Notes: generated by a model not told the origin, from the sequence alone. DNA of 64,000 bases from Nostoc linckia FACHB-104 (GCF_014696615.1 NZ_JACJQJ010000037.1:1-64000), one strand, 5' to 3'; counted from the first letter of the stretch, positions 45,489 to 55,506 are shown. Made by a program: numbers and translations.

Positions 45489-46550
45489 CTATTGGATTTC
45501 TTCTAGCTTCTTGTTAACCAACTTCTCAAGAGTTTCTGTATTATCCTTAATATCCGAAAGTTGGTGTTTAGCTTCTTCTTTATCCAAGAAACCAGTAATA
45601 ACTTCTCGTGAAAGCAACTGTAACTCTGGATGATAGCCCAATTTTTGACTAACTTGATATTCTACTAATCCCGGCAGAATACAATTAGTACTATTACCAT
45701 GAATTTTTACTGTTGACCAACCAAAGTCATCGAGGATTTTATAAATGTCCTTCTCAGTTAATTGCAACACAAAAGGCAGAGAAAATATTTGTATTTTCAT
45801 GCCTGTCGCTGCATCTGTCACCCACTTAGTAGAACGAACTTCTGGTTCTATCCAGTGCCACCAGTTACGCCCCATAATTATGCGATTGATACGATGTTTT
45901 ACACAATAATCTTGAATTTCTTTGTAAAACATATCCCCGCACTTATAGCATGGATAACCATTTTTAAAGTTATTATCCATCATATCTTTAACATAAGGTG
46001 CAAGGTCAATATTTAATACAACTAATTCTACCCCCAATTTATCGCACAACTTCTTACCATTCTCAATTACCTGCTCAGGAATAAATCCATTCTGAACTAA
46101 AACAGCCGTTACATCTAACCCAAATTTCTGCCGTGCTGTAATCAAAGAAACTGCGCTATCTTTACCACCAGAAAAACCGACAACAGCGTCAATATTAGCA
46201 CCCTCTTCTCTTGGAGTATGTAAAAATGTTTCTAATTCACTATCAAGAATTTCTTGTTTGAAATTCTTTTTGTAAGTCATGCACATATTACATACACCAT
46301 CAGCACCAATGTAGATGTTTGGTATCCGCGTATCAAATAAACATTCTTGGCATTCTACAGGCTTAATAAAAGGATTCTTGCCTGTATTAACCCAAGTTTT
46401 AATTTGATTTTGTAAATGTATCCTCCGCGCGCGAAGATTATAGTTAATGCCGTTAATGGAAACTTTGCATTTATATGGAGAGTAATCTTCACGGAGGAAT
46501 TGAGGAATGAGAAAACTGAAACTTTGTAATAAAGTATTTACTTGGCTCAT
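45489..46550 (-). CDS. N-acetyl sugar amidotransferase-like (WbpG/PseA family)
   Basis: A PP-loop ATPase related to WbpG/PseA, which introduce amidino groups on bacterial amino sugars. The N-terminus has a zinc-like cysteine set (CQECLFDTRIPN, GVCNMCMTYK), then the PP-loop GFSGGKDSAVSL, and a later YPCYKCGDMFYKEI pair. In Pseudomonas, WbpG works with HisH/HisF-like partners delivering ammonia; no such genes lie in this window. GAGGGG precedes the start. It is flanked on both sides by FemAB-like genes. Confidence 0.85.
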   Translation of the reverse strand: MSQVNTLLQSFSFLIPQFLREDYSPYKCKVSINGINYNLRARRIHLQNQIKTWVNTGKNPFIKPVECQECLFDTRIPNIYIGADGVCNMCMTYKKNFKQEILDSELETFLHTPREEGANIDAVVGFSGGKDSAVSLITARQKFGLDVTAVLVQNGFIPEQVIENGKKLCDKLGVELVVLNIDLAPYVKDMMDNNFKNGYPCYKCGDMFYKEIQDYCVKHRINRIIMGRNWWHWIEPEVRSTKWVTDAATGMKIQIFSLPFVLQLTEKDIYKILDDFGWSTVKIHGNSTNCILPGLVEYQVSQKLGYHPELQLLSREVITGFLDKEEAKHQLSDIKDNTETLEKLVNKKLEEIQ

Positions 46551-46659
46551 AAACCCCTCTGATGCTCAAAATAGTTTTTATTAAAATCTTGTTTCAAATC
46601 AGATCAACTCTGTGTCTATACCTGGAAGATATTCCTTTCAAAATTTTATAAATAATGCC

Positions 46660-46720
46660 CACTCGCTAGTTTACTGAGAATAGCCTTTTTGAATTTTGAA
46701 TTTTGAATTCCGCGTAGCGG
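46660..46720. repeat. GAATTTT heptamer repeats
   Basis: Two or three GAATTTT units are followed by CCGCGTAGCGG, a short palindrome, just past the end of the second FemAB-like gene. Confidence 0.6.
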
Positions 46721-46722
46721 TT

Positions 46723-47808
46723 CTAATTTGTCACAGTAGAACGATAAGCTGGAAAGAAATTTGATTTAAGTAAAGTTCCTACCTGGCTATTTAAAGATTT
46801 GGCTCTTAACTCCACTAAATGAGCATATCTTTCTTCATTAATAGTTAATCTCAGCGTCAAAAAATTCTGGTGTTTTTGCGAAAAACCTGCTTTAAAGTTG
46901 TAAACACCATCTTTATTTCCCCCATATCCACCCCCTAGATGCAAAAGTTTATTACCCCGTTCTTTTGCCCAAAACCTGACATAATCAAACAGTAGTTTAT
47001 CTGGGGAGAATTTTAAAAACTTGGTTTTTGTGCCGCTTAAATAAGACTGAACTATTTCACAGCATTCTGTGAATAGGCAAGCGCACATAATCTCACATTC
47101 AAATTCTACAATTCCTAAATGCAATTTGCTACCTAATTGATGTAACAAATTACTAAAATACTCTGGAGTAAAGTAATATAGCTGAGGCGCGCCTACCCGT
47201 TGCATTGTTTGATAATAAATTTCTAAGAAATCGTCAAAATATTTGTCAAACTCTACAATTCTGGCTTGGAAACCATAACGTTTTTGGCGATTAATATCTT
47301 TACGATGATCGGAGCGAGTTTGCTGCCATATTTCTTCGGGCGAAAGTGTTAAATCTACAGCTATTGTTTCTCCACTGATTTGGCAAATATGAGAAGGATA
47401 AATTTTCTCTAATCCAGCATTTATTATGGGGTGTAACCGGAAAAAGGCTGAACAGATATTTCTCTGTTTAAATGTAGATATTAATTTCTGCATTGCTAAT
47501 TCGAGGAAATCTGGTGCACTAGCCGCAGCTTTATTAAATAAAATCCCAGGATAGCCATAAGGAGAAATTACATCAAAAAGTTCTGGACTTTCTGAAATAT
47601 CGATACAAAAATCATGACAGCGGCGTAGTAAGTAAGGTAAAAAAAATAATTTTTCTCCTTGGGAAATGACAATCGCCTTGGGAGTAGTGTTAGTTCTTAG
47701 CGATTCTAAATATACATATTCTGGTAAGTGGTAAATATCGTGACGTACTGTTTGCAAAATCTGCATCCACAACGGGTTGTTTAACTCGATGATTTGAATA
47801 TTCAACAT
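46723..47808 (-). CDS. FemAB-like GNAT-fold transferase, copy 2
   Basis: Paralogue of the protein at 44289-45374: equal length (361), the same order of motifs (DIYHLPEYVYLES, RSDHRKDINRQKRYG, LHLGGGYGGNKDGVYNFKAGFSQ) and the same ending (FFPAYR). By eye about half the residues are identical. Divergence is enough to suggest different acceptors rather than recent duplication. It is separated from copy 1 by the amidotransferase gene. Confidence 0.82.
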   Translation of the reverse strand: MLNIQIIELNNPLWMQILQTVRHDIYHLPEYVYLESLRTNTTPKAIVISQGEKLFFLPYLLRRCHDFCIDISESPELFDVISPYGYPGILFNKAAASAPDFLELAMQKLISTFKQRNICSAFFRLHPIINAGLEKIYPSHICQISGETIAVDLTLSPEEIWQQTRSDHRKDINRQKRYGFQARIVEFDKYFDDFLEIYYQTMQRVGAPQLYYFTPEYFSNLLHQLGSKLHLGIVEFECEIMCACLFTECCEIVQSYLSGTKTKFLKFSPDKLLFDYVRFWAKERGNKLLHLGGGYGGNKDGVYNFKAGFSQKHQNFLTLRLTINEERYAHLVELRAKSLNSQVGTLLKSNFFPAYRSTVTN

Positions 47809-47848
47809 AAAGGTTTAATCCCATTGCACTGAAAAGTCTGAAATGGTA

Positions 47849-48517
47849 TTAACGGATTTGACGTACTAACATAAAAGCTTCAGCTGCACCCAAGCTGACA
47901 GTTGCACCTCTTAACTTGGCTAAAGCTGCGATCGCATCTAAAGAACGAGGATGTGGTGCTTCTTTTATTTGGCTTTGATAGCAACTCATGGCTTTGAGCT
48001 TTTGCTCTAAATAGTTGGTGATATCGACAAATACCGTCGGGATAAAAGCCTCATCACCAGAAGGCGGTGCCCATTCTGTTTCGGAGAGAGTTTCATAACA
48101 AAAAATCTCACGCACAGAACAACCATTAATCGGGCGACTTGCAACCAATGTTGCTTGATACACAAGTCGGTGATCGGCATGAATATCACCCCGATGTGGC
48201 AAGTAAATAATGTTGGGTTGCAGTAAGCGAATTGCCGTGCCAATAGCATCAGCTAACTTATATCCTGGGTAAATATCGAGTTTGGGAGCGAGAAAATCCA
48301 GAAAACTAGCGCTGGAGATACCTAAAACTTCGTGAGATGCTTTTAATTCTTGGCGGAGTCGCAACTGTACCTCTGCTGGATAAATATCTGGATCGCCACA
48401 AGTAACTATGACAACATGAACCTCATCGCCATTATCTACATGACGTGCGATCGTACCTCCGCAACCTAAAACTTCATCATCTGCATGGGGTGCAATAACT
48501 AGTACATTGTTTTTCAT
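47849..48517 (-). CDS. PIG-L/LmbE family deacetylase
   Basis: A zinc-dependent N-deacetylase. The zinc motif is APHADDEVLGCGG, with a second site HRGDIHADHRLVYQA. Family members deacetylate N-acetylglucosamine-containing substrates. Its start codon overlaps the WbqC stop as ATGA, so the two are coupled. In context it may free an amino group that a FemAB-like or amidotransferase enzyme then modifies (inference). Confidence 0.9.
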   Translation of the reverse strand: MKNNVLVIAPHADDEVLGCGGTIARHVDNGDEVHVVIVTCGDPDIYPAEVQLRLRQELKASHEVLGISSASFLDFLAPKLDIYPGYKLADAIGTAIRLLQPNIIYLPHRGDIHADHRLVYQATLVASRPINGCSVREIFCYETLSETEWAPPSGDEAFIPTVFVDITNYLEQKLKAMSCYQSQIKEAPHPRSLDAIAALAKLRGATVSLGAAEAFMLVRQIR

Positions 48518-49218
48518 AGCTTCACTAAATCACGCCCTAGAAAATTTCTCGTTTCCACACCGCAACAAAAGAGAGTATCTAAAATTGACAAGTCAGGGAT
48601 AAAGCCTAATTCGGGAAAAACTTGAGGATAAGCTGGGTAAGCAAACTCTTGCCAAAGTAAATCAATCCCCGCCGCCGCAAAAGCTTCTAAATCCATATAT
48701 CTTTTACCTCCCACACCAGATAAGTAAGTATCAGCGCCTACCGCCTGGCATATATTGATCAGTAGTTCAGTTTTGTTACCTTCTACACCCAATGCAGACA
48801 TATACACAATCGGCTTGTGAATGTGTAAAACATCCATCACCCATTGAATTAGCGCCATATCGAGTTCACTCAGATAACGCCAATCTTGGTTGAGTATTTG
48901 TTCTAGTTCCGGCGCATACTGATGAAAGTAGGGAGCGCGTGCATAATTTGTGACAAGAGTCTGCCAATGCTTTCGCGCCCAAGGTAGTTCTGAGTCGATC
49001 AACATCTCGTTGATACGTTCTTCATCTCTGTTGCGATGGAACACTGGTACAGTTAGCCATTGCACTCCATTAGCGGTTTTAATTCTGTTGCGGTGTTGAA
49101 TCCCACGCCTCTGAAACTGCACGCTATCCATCACTACAAAAATGTCGCCTTGTTGTAGTTTGTGAAAGAATCCCAGGTAGGGCAAAAATTGTGCTTGGTG
49201 AATTACCGCTATTTTCAT
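48514..49218 (-). CDS. WbqC family protein
   Basis: WbqC family members are common in O-antigen loci and are thought to modify or form amide-linked amino sugars; the exact reaction is not established to my knowledge. Visible features: HQAQFLPYLGFFHKLQQGD, QFQRRGIQHRNRIKT, LINICQAVGADTYLSGVGGKRYMD. Length 234 is usual. It is coupled to the PIG-L gene downstream. Confidence 0.88.
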   Translation of the reverse strand: MKIAVIHQAQFLPYLGFFHKLQQGDIFVVMDSVQFQRRGIQHRNRIKTANGVQWLTVPVFHRNRDEERINEMLIDSELPWARKHWQTLVTNYARAPYFHQYAPELEQILNQDWRYLSELDMALIQWVMDVLHIHKPIVYMSALGVEGNKTELLINICQAVGADTYLSGVGGKRYMDLEAFAAAGIDLLWQEFAYPAYPQVFPELGFIPDLSILDTLFCCGVETRNFLGRDLVKL

Positions 49219-49331
49219 AAGTTATTAGCCAAAACTAAAATGATAATTAACCGCGGATAAATAATGATGATAGATACTTAGACAAGAGGCTAAATTTATT
49301 GTGTCTTTGTTAGATAAAAGCCATCAAATGA

Positions 49332-50069
49332 CTATTTATCTAATTTTTTAGCGTCTGATAAATTTGCATCTTTGACATAAACTCCTTCTTTGCGAAGCAC
49401 TACAGGAATTGTTCGCAAGATAATTAAGATATCTAACCAAAAACTCCAGTTTTCTACATACCAAACATCAAAGTTAATTCTCTGCTCTAAGCTATTATCT
49501 AAGCCACCATTCACAGCTTCCCAAGCTGTAAGCCCAGGTAACATTAATAAACGTTTCTTTTGCCAATCGCTGTAGTTGAAGAGGCTAGCAACTAATAGTG
49601 GTCTAGGGCCAACTAAACTCATATCCCCACGGAGAATATTAAATAGTTGTGGCAATTCATCAAGATGGTATTCGCGCAAGAACTTACCAATGGGTGTAAC
49701 TCGCGGATCGCCACGAAAGGTATTTAGCCCAGCACCTAGATTAATTGCGCCATCAACCATTGTGCGAAATTTATAAATCACAAATGGTTTTCCTAGCGTT
49801 CCTAGGCGTGTCTGACAAAATAAAATTGGGCCAGGTGAAGTTAATTTAACTGCTAAGGAAATTGTCAGTAAAACAGGTAATAAAAGGATGATGGCTATGC
49901 TGGCAAGAATAATATCTAATAACCGCTTATATATTAACTGCCATTTCATTTTTGGATGCTCTGCCAAAAATGAATGTTTAACTTCTTGCCATTTTTCTTC
50001 TGTCCATACATCTATAAACATATTACCATAATTTGGATATAAATTATTTTTGGAAACTTCATTTTTCAT
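49332..50069 (-). CDS. Initiating sugar-phosphate transferase (PglC/WcaJ C-domain type)
   Basis: This membrane phosphoglycosyl transferase places the first sugar-phosphate on the polyprenyl carrier. One N-terminal hydrophobic segment (ILASIAIILLLPVLLTIS) is followed by the catalytic core: SPGPILFCQTRLG, YKFRTMV, the LDELPQLFNILRGDMSLVGPRP signature. At 245 residues it is the short monotopic form with about a 40-residue leader. AAGGAG lies about ten bases before the ATG. It fits the first committed step for the polymer assembled by this locus. Confidence 0.92.
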   Translation of the reverse strand: MKNEVSKNNLYPNYGNMFIDVWTEEKWQEVKHSFLAEHPKMKWQLIYKRLLDIILASIAIILLLPVLLTISLAVKLTSPGPILFCQTRLGTLGKPFVIYKFRTMVDGAINLGAGLNTFRGDPRVTPIGKFLREYHLDELPQLFNILRGDMSLVGPRPLLVASLFNYSDWQKKRLLMLPGLTAWEAVNGGLDNSLEQRINFDVWYVENWSFWLDILIILRTIPVVLRKEGVYVKDANLSDAKKLDK

Positions 50070-50148
50070 CAGAAATGCACTCCTTGGTTAAAAAATTAAA
50101 AATTTTGCAATTACCAATTACTAATTACCAATTACCAATCCCCCATGC

Positions 50149-51306
50149 TCAAACAGAAATAGGATAATTCACCTGATTTAAAGCTTCTGCATATAAACTT
50201 TCATGCAGTTGCAAAATGTGTTGTAAATCGTAATTAGCCATAATTTCCCAGCCGCGTTTACCCATAGCTTTGGCTTCTTGGGGATGGTCTAACATATAGG
50301 CGATCGCATCTGCTAATTCTGCAATATCTCCTAATTGCACCAACAAACCACAACCGCCTTCTAGCAAATCTCTAATTCCGCGAATGTCGCTACCAATCGC
50401 CGGAACTTGCATACACAAAGATTCCATGATGCTTCTAGGTAGCCCTTCTTGTTCGGAGACGAGTATAGTAGCGATCGCACTGCCAATTAAAGTTTCAATA
50501 TCCCGTCGGAAACCTAAAAAGCGCACCTGATCTGAGATTCCCAGTTCCGTTGTTAACTGCTGCATCTGTGCTGTTAACGGCCCATCTCCAGCTAAAGCCA
50601 AGCAACTATTCGGTCTAGCAACCTGAGCAAAAGCCCTTAACAAATCTTGATGACGCTTGCGCGGGATAAACTCGGCAATACACAACAATAACTGAGTTTC
50701 TGCTGTTAATCCCATTTCTTGCCGTACTTGCAAAATCGCATCTGATGCAACTGCATTCACATTGTATTGTTGCAAATCTACCCCAATTCCTGGCATATAG
50801 CGCACCCTCTTTGGAGGTACGATATGATACTGCTTCGCTGCCTCTTCATCCTCGTGATTAATTGCTACGAGGTAGTCAGTCCAGCGACCAGCTAGTTTTT
50901 CCAGCGCCAAAAAGATAGCGTTTTGTAAAGGTTCGCCTCCACGGTAAAAATTCAAACCGTGAGATGTGTAAATTATTTTGGGTTTCCCTTGCTTTCTGAC
51001 ATCCTTGAGAGCATAGCGAGTCACAAAAGCAGGTACAGCTATATGTACGTGAACTATGTCATATTTTTCCTGGGCTATTACCTTACGGATTTGCGCCGGA
51101 GCAATTAACAGATTTCGCGGATTCAGGGGATTACGGGCAAGATCCACATCCCAAACGCGATCAAAAGCTTGCAAACACTCAGCATCATTTATCACTCTAT
51201 ATGCCATAGCATCTACGCGCCAACCTCTAGCACGAAAGTAGTCAGCAAAGGGTAAGAAAAAGGCGCGGAGGGTTTGAGGAAGGGTAGTAATGATTAATAG
51301 TTTCAT
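50149..51306 (-). CDS. Family 4-type glycosyltransferase
   Basis: A GT-B glycosyltransferase. The donor-binding half has ETQLLLCIAEFIPRKRHQDLL, CLALAGDGPLTAQM and SEQEGLPRSIMESL, the EX7E-type signature. N-terminal half includes YDIVHVHIAVPAFVTRYAL. Length 385 is typical. It is the third of three GT-B genes within about 5 kb and adds one sugar of the repeat unit; linkage unknown. Confidence 0.9.
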   Translation of the reverse strand: MKLLIITTLPQTLRAFFLPFADYFRARGWRVDAMAYRVINDAECLQAFDRVWDVDLARNPLNPRNLLIAPAQIRKVIAQEKYDIVHVHIAVPAFVTRYALKDVRKQGKPKIIYTSHGLNFYRGGEPLQNAIFLALEKLAGRWTDYLVAINHEDEEAAKQYHIVPPKRVRYMPGIGVDLQQYNVNAVASDAILQVRQEMGLTAETQLLLCIAEFIPRKRHQDLLRAFAQVARPNSCLALAGDGPLTAQMQQLTTELGISDQVRFLGFRRDIETLIGSAIATILVSEQEGLPRSIMESLCMQVPAIGSDIRGIRDLLEGGCGLLVQLGDIAELADAIAYMLDHPQEAKAMGKRGWEIMANYDLQHILQLHESLYAEALNQVNYPISV

Positions 51307-51410
51307 GGGGATTGGGGATTAGGGAGATAAGGTAGATAAGGGCGATGAGGGAGATAAATGTTTATTACTAATTCGCAATTAACCAATGACAAATGACAAA
51401 TGACTAATAA
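51307..51410. repeat. GGGGATT / ATGACAA repeats
   Basis: GGGGATT and GATGAGG-like units and then AATGACAAATGAC units separate two glycosyltransferase genes. Confidence 0.6.
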
Positions 51411-52715
51411 CTAATGGCTTTTGAGTACAGACGCGATTAATCGCGTCTTTGCAACTTTTGACCCTTGACTGTTGTGCAAACAGCTTCTACCCTCTACTTG
51501 CATCCAATTCTCTGTTTTTTCGCTCAGATATCGGTATAAATTAGTTCTTTTAGCCTGTAATATCTGTTCTCTGTAATTTCTTGCTCTATTCAAGTTCCGG
51601 GCGGACATCTGAGCCATGCGGTTTGGTTCTTCTATGACTTCGCAAATTTTGTCTGCTAACAGCAGGACATTACCCGGCGCTACCATATCCTCATCGGCTA
51701 GAAGTTCAGGAAAACCGCCGACAGTGGAACCGATGCAAGGTAAACCCCTTGCCATAGCTTCAATCATTGCCCTTGGTAAACCTTCTTGATGGGATGGTAA
51801 AACAAATAAATCAGCTCTATCTAACTCGGCGCGTACTGCATCCCCACCTGGTAACTCACCACAAAAATAGACGCATTCTTTTATACCTAGTTTGGCGGCT
51901 CTGGCTTCTAATTCTGCCCGGTGTTGGCCATCTCCCACTAAAACTAGCTCTAGATTTAGTCCCAGTTTAAGACATACAGCAACCGCATCAATTAGCACAT
52001 CTGGAGCTTTATAAAGTTGATCCATTGTGCCCACAGTAATGATGGTGAACTGAATTTGATTCTGGCGAGGTAAACGGGAAACACTGACAAAAGCCTCATC
52101 AGGTAACTCGACGCTGGAATAGTTTGTTGAGAAAGCTTCCTTGGCTGGGGGGTAACGTTTTTGCAAAGCAGATTCAGTCACATAAGCTGCTGCACAAGCT
52201 CCCATACACTGTTTTTGCAACTGACGCGGGAACCACCAACGGAAAAAAGGACGTAAAGGATTTTTGACTGCACCAGGAGCAAACACATCGTAGGGATCGC
52301 CTATTACTTCCACAGCGTAGGGATAATCATATTTGCATAACAGCGAATGCAGATGGCTGGCGATTTGGGAGGAAACACGCAAAATTACTGCATCACCAGG
52401 CGTAAAGGCGTTTTTGATTGCTTCTTTGACTTGTGGCGCGATTAACAAATACTGCCAAGGCCCTACATAGTAGGGTACAGGCGCAAAAGAAACTCCTTCG
52501 CCGTCCGCCCGTTTCCAGCGAGATGGAACTGACTCAACTTCGCGGATACGAGCAATTACCCGCACATGGTCAAAAACTTCTAAATAACGTTTATAGAATG
52601 AATGGGCAAATGTAGTTTGTGTCCAAACTGCTCCGTCGGGAGTGCGGTCAAAACGATGATCTAAAGTGAGGAGCAAATTCATTTGACTTTGCTGCTGTGG
52701 TGATGCCTGGTTCAT
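51411..52715 (-). CDS. Glycosyltransferase (GT-B, family 4-like)
   Basis: The 434-residue enzyme has FTIITVGTMDQLYKAPDVLIDA, LELVLVGDGQHRAELEARA and HQEGLPRAMIEAMARGLPCIGS, all typical of the donor domain. The last 25 residues (GRSCLHNSQGSKVAKTRLIA) look like translated intergenic repeat, so the original end may have been earlier. Its ATG overlaps the stop of the polymerase gene upstream as ATGA, showing coupling. Confidence 0.9.
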   Translation of the reverse strand: MNQASPQQQSQMNLLLTLDHRFDRTPDGAVWTQTTFAHSFYKRYLEVFDHVRVIARIREVESVPSRWKRADGEGVSFAPVPYYVGPWQYLLIAPQVKEAIKNAFTPGDAVILRVSSQIASHLHSLLCKYDYPYAVEVIGDPYDVFAPGAVKNPLRPFFRWWFPRQLQKQCMGACAAAYVTESALQKRYPPAKEAFSTNYSSVELPDEAFVSVSRLPRQNQIQFTIITVGTMDQLYKAPDVLIDAVAVCLKLGLNLELVLVGDGQHRAELEARAAKLGIKECVYFCGELPGGDAVRAELDRADLFVLPSHQEGLPRAMIEAMARGLPCIGSTVGGFPELLADEDMVAPGNVLLLADKICEVIEEPNRMAQMSARNLNRARNYREQILQAKRTNLYRYLSEKTENWMQVEGRSCLHNSQGSKVAKTRLIASVLKSH

Positions 52716-54295
52716 TTTGATAAGCTCCGATTTTTATGGCGTTGCTCAATTTTATATAAAGTGTGTTTTTTCGGAAATTTAGAATTAAAATTACGATGTT
52801 TTAAATTAGGATTAGGGATAAGTTTCTTGTCACAAGTAAGGAAAATCACAAAACTAGCTAAAGAGCCATTTTTAAACAGAAAAAATATGTAATTATCTGA
52901 ATCACCCACAAGGATGACAAAACAAAAATTTATCAACAACGGCAACATTAACAAGCGGTCATCTCCCACTGACCAATTATACAAATATCGCTGAACTTTG
53001 CCGACAACAACACCTAAGACAATAAATGCAATCGGAACCACATAAGGGCCAAAATTGAGCATTGTTTCACCAGCGAGACCATATACTTTGGAAGAGTTCA
53101 AAAATATAGGATGGTAAGTTCCTTTACCATATTGAACTTCCGTGCCTTCTTTCATCTTGTCCGGTGGTTTATCCGGCATTATGGCGCTGGGTATGAGCAT
53201 GGTTAATGCTGGTAAATATGTTCGCCCCAAAGCATATTCATAATCGCTATCTTGGCGCATAATTCTATAGAGTAAAAAAGCTTGAACATCACTTCTACCA
53301 AGGTCTTGTAAGACTAAGCTCTGCCAAGAACGTCCCGATTTTTCTTCTAAAGTTGCACGGGCTTCTTGCCCTTGTAAAGCGGTATTGACTGCTTCTAAAC
53401 CTCCTGTTTTAAAAAAACCATATATATACATAAATAAAACTAGAAATACTAGCCCGATCGCAATTTGCTTTTTAGAAATTTGGCGCAACCAAAAATGAAT
53501 GATTCCCACCGCCCAAAACATTGCCCAAATTGTGTTACTGCGGCTACCTCTAAGTCCACCAAACAAGAATTGTAATATCAAAAATATAATTAAAGCTACT
53601 AACAATACTTTTCCACTTTGCAATCGTTTTTTACTTTCGGCATAAATGGTAAATGCAATCATTGCCAAAATCGGAAAGCTTTCTGAAAGTACAAATAATA
53701 TTCCCATGCCTTGAAACTCATTTTCTCCGCCTCCCATAGCAGATCTATTAGCAGCTTCAATATAGTTAAGGATGCCACCGAATTTTTGATAAACCATCAG
53801 CTGTAAGCTGGCAGAAATTATCAGCGCTATAGAAATAATCGGGAAAAAACGCTGGTGATTGATTTGCCAAATTGTCTGTGTTGATTGATTTTGAGTGGCA
53901 TTAAAAGTAATGTTGCGGGTAAAGCGATAAACCCCAAGTCCTAAAAAATTGAGTATGGCCATACCACCCAACCAAGGCCGCCAGTCTGTAGGGGGAATGA
54001 TATCTGAATCAATCCAAAAGTCCAAACCAACATGTAGTAGAGGTGCGACGAAAAAGAAATGAAACCCTAATAAGCCGATAATTCCTACTGGATCGAAAAG
54101 ATTCAATAGACCTCGAAACCAGTCAATAGCATCAATCCCGATGAGAATGCCACACAAGGTAACGGGAATGACAAACCAGTGCAAAAACTGTCCGGAAATT
54201 TGTAGCAAGCACAAGATGGTCAATAAGCAGATAAAAATAGCAATGACCAAACTATCTGGATATACAACTTGCGATCGCAATTTGCGTTGGTTCAT
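52712..54295 (-). CDS. Wzy-like O-antigen polymerase / membrane protein
   Basis: A polytopic protein with about 12 hydrophobic segments and a large loop (residues about 310-430), the pattern of Wzy polymerases, which join lipid-linked repeat units outside the inner membrane. Sequence conservation in this family is low, so the call leans on topology and context. The frame opens at 54310, but the ATG at 54295 overlaps the upstream glycosyltransferase stop as ATGA, so I chose it. The C-terminal 25 residues are basic. Confidence 0.8.
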   Translation of the reverse strand: MNQRKLRSQVVYPDSLVIAIFICLLTILCLLQISGQFLHWFVIPVTLCGILIGIDAIDWFRGLLNLFDPVGIIGLLGFHFFFVAPLLHVGLDFWIDSDIIPPTDWRPWLGGMAILNFLGLGVYRFTRNITFNATQNQSTQTIWQINHQRFFPIISIALIISASLQLMVYQKFGGILNYIEAANRSAMGGGENEFQGMGILFVLSESFPILAMIAFTIYAESKKRLQSGKVLLVALIIFLILQFLFGGLRGSRSNTIWAMFWAVGIIHFWLRQISKKQIAIGLVFLVLFMYIYGFFKTGGLEAVNTALQGQEARATLEEKSGRSWQSLVLQDLGRSDVQAFLLYRIMRQDSDYEYALGRTYLPALTMLIPSAIMPDKPPDKMKEGTEVQYGKGTYHPIFLNSSKVYGLAGETMLNFGPYVVPIAFIVLGVVVGKVQRYLYNWSVGDDRLLMLPLLINFCFVILVGDSDNYIFFLFKNGSLASFVIFLTCDKKLIPNPNLKHRNFNSKFPKKHTLYKIEQRHKNRSLSK

Positions 54296-55497
54296 ACCAC
54301 AACCTCGCAAGCTAGTTGTGTTTGATATATCCTCTGGAGGTTTTGCACAGAGGTTTCAATATTGAATTGACTTTGTTTTACCAATTCCCAAGCATAATCG
54401 TGAGTAATTTTTAATACAGATTTTCGGTGTTCTAAAATAGCCTCCGTCCACATACAAGCTGGCTGTGATAGTGATAATCGTCGTACTAATGGCTTAATTA
54501 CATCAGCTTCATCTGGTACTGCATCAGTAATAATACAGGGTAATCCTGCTGCCTGAGCTTCTAATAATACTAAAGCCAACCCTTCATGCAGAGATGGTAA
54601 AAGGAAGACATCCATTGCACTTAGCATTAATCTTGGAATATCCGATCGCGAACCAGCAAAGATGACGCGATCGCCTAAACCCATCTGTAAAACTTGGTCT
54701 AAAATTTCTGGTTGCAGGTAGCCTTCTCCTAATAGCAATAGGTGCATTTTGGGTTCCCGTTGGGCGACTTGGGCGGCAATTTCAATCAAAAATTGATGAT
54801 TCTTTTGCGGGTGAAACCTACCAACGTGACCAATCACGAAGGCATCGGCAGGGATATTGAATTCAGCGCGCACAGCTACCGGATCGACAAGATTTTGGAA
54901 GGGTTCGAGGTCAATGCCATAATATAGAAGCTGCCAGCGCGGATCAGCTTGCCATTGGGAACCAAACAAGTCGGCAACGGCTTTGCGACTGCATCCCAAA
55001 CCCAAAGTAGCGTTCTCGGCTATCCAAGATTTCATCACAGAACAATACCAACGTCGATATAATCCTGACTTTGCATGTTCGGCGGAAATATCGTTGTGGC
55101 TGTGGGCAATGCGGATCGGTACACCTGATAGCTTAGCTAACCGCAGAGTATAGCCACTGAAGTGATGGAGATGGCTATGCACAATGTCATAGGGGCCGAA
55201 TTCCCTGAGAATTTGCCGGAAGTTGGCGGCGTAGTCCCAAGGTAGCCAGCGCTGTAGGGGACAGGGGATGATCTGACTACCCAAACGGCGAATTTCATCG
55301 TCGTAAGCACAGGGATCTGTGGTGTGAACTAAAAAGTCCATCTGAAAGCGATCGCGATCTATATGTCGCAGAATATGCATCAACCAAGTTTCAATCCCGC
55401 CTCTTACCATCCCTCCAATGACATGGAGGATACGGATAGGTACTTGATGATTTTTTTTATAGCTGTCGATGGTCGAGGAATTAATATAAGTTGTCAT
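54292..55497 (-). CDS. Family 4-type glycosyltransferase
   Basis: A GT-B enzyme with VIGGMVRGGIETWLMHILR at the N-terminus (nucleotide-sugar glycosyltransferases often share GGxExxxxxL), FVIGHVGRFHPQKNHQFLIE and LHLLLLGEGYLQPEI in the donor half, and PSLHEGLALVLLEAQAAGLPCI as the EX7E motif. Length 401 is normal. The stop codon overlaps the polymerase start. The following methyltransferase gene is 9 bp upstream in coordinates (55507). Confidence 0.92.
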   Translation of the reverse strand: MTTYINSSTIDSYKKNHQVPIRILHVIGGMVRGGIETWLMHILRHIDRDRFQMDFLVHTTDPCAYDDEIRRLGSQIIPCPLQRWLPWDYAANFRQILREFGPYDIVHSHLHHFSGYTLRLAKLSGVPIRIAHSHNDISAEHAKSGLYRRWYCSVMKSWIAENATLGLGCSRKAVADLFGSQWQADPRWQLLYYGIDLEPFQNLVDPVAVRAEFNIPADAFVIGHVGRFHPQKNHQFLIEIAAQVAQREPKMHLLLLGEGYLQPEILDQVLQMGLGDRVIFAGSRSDIPRLMLSAMDVFLLPSLHEGLALVLLEAQAAGLPCIITDAVPDEADVIKPLVRRLSLSQPACMWTEAILEHRKSVLKITHDYAWELVKQSQFNIETSVQNLQRIYQTQLACEVVV

Positions 55498-55506
55498 TTT
55501 ATCTCC

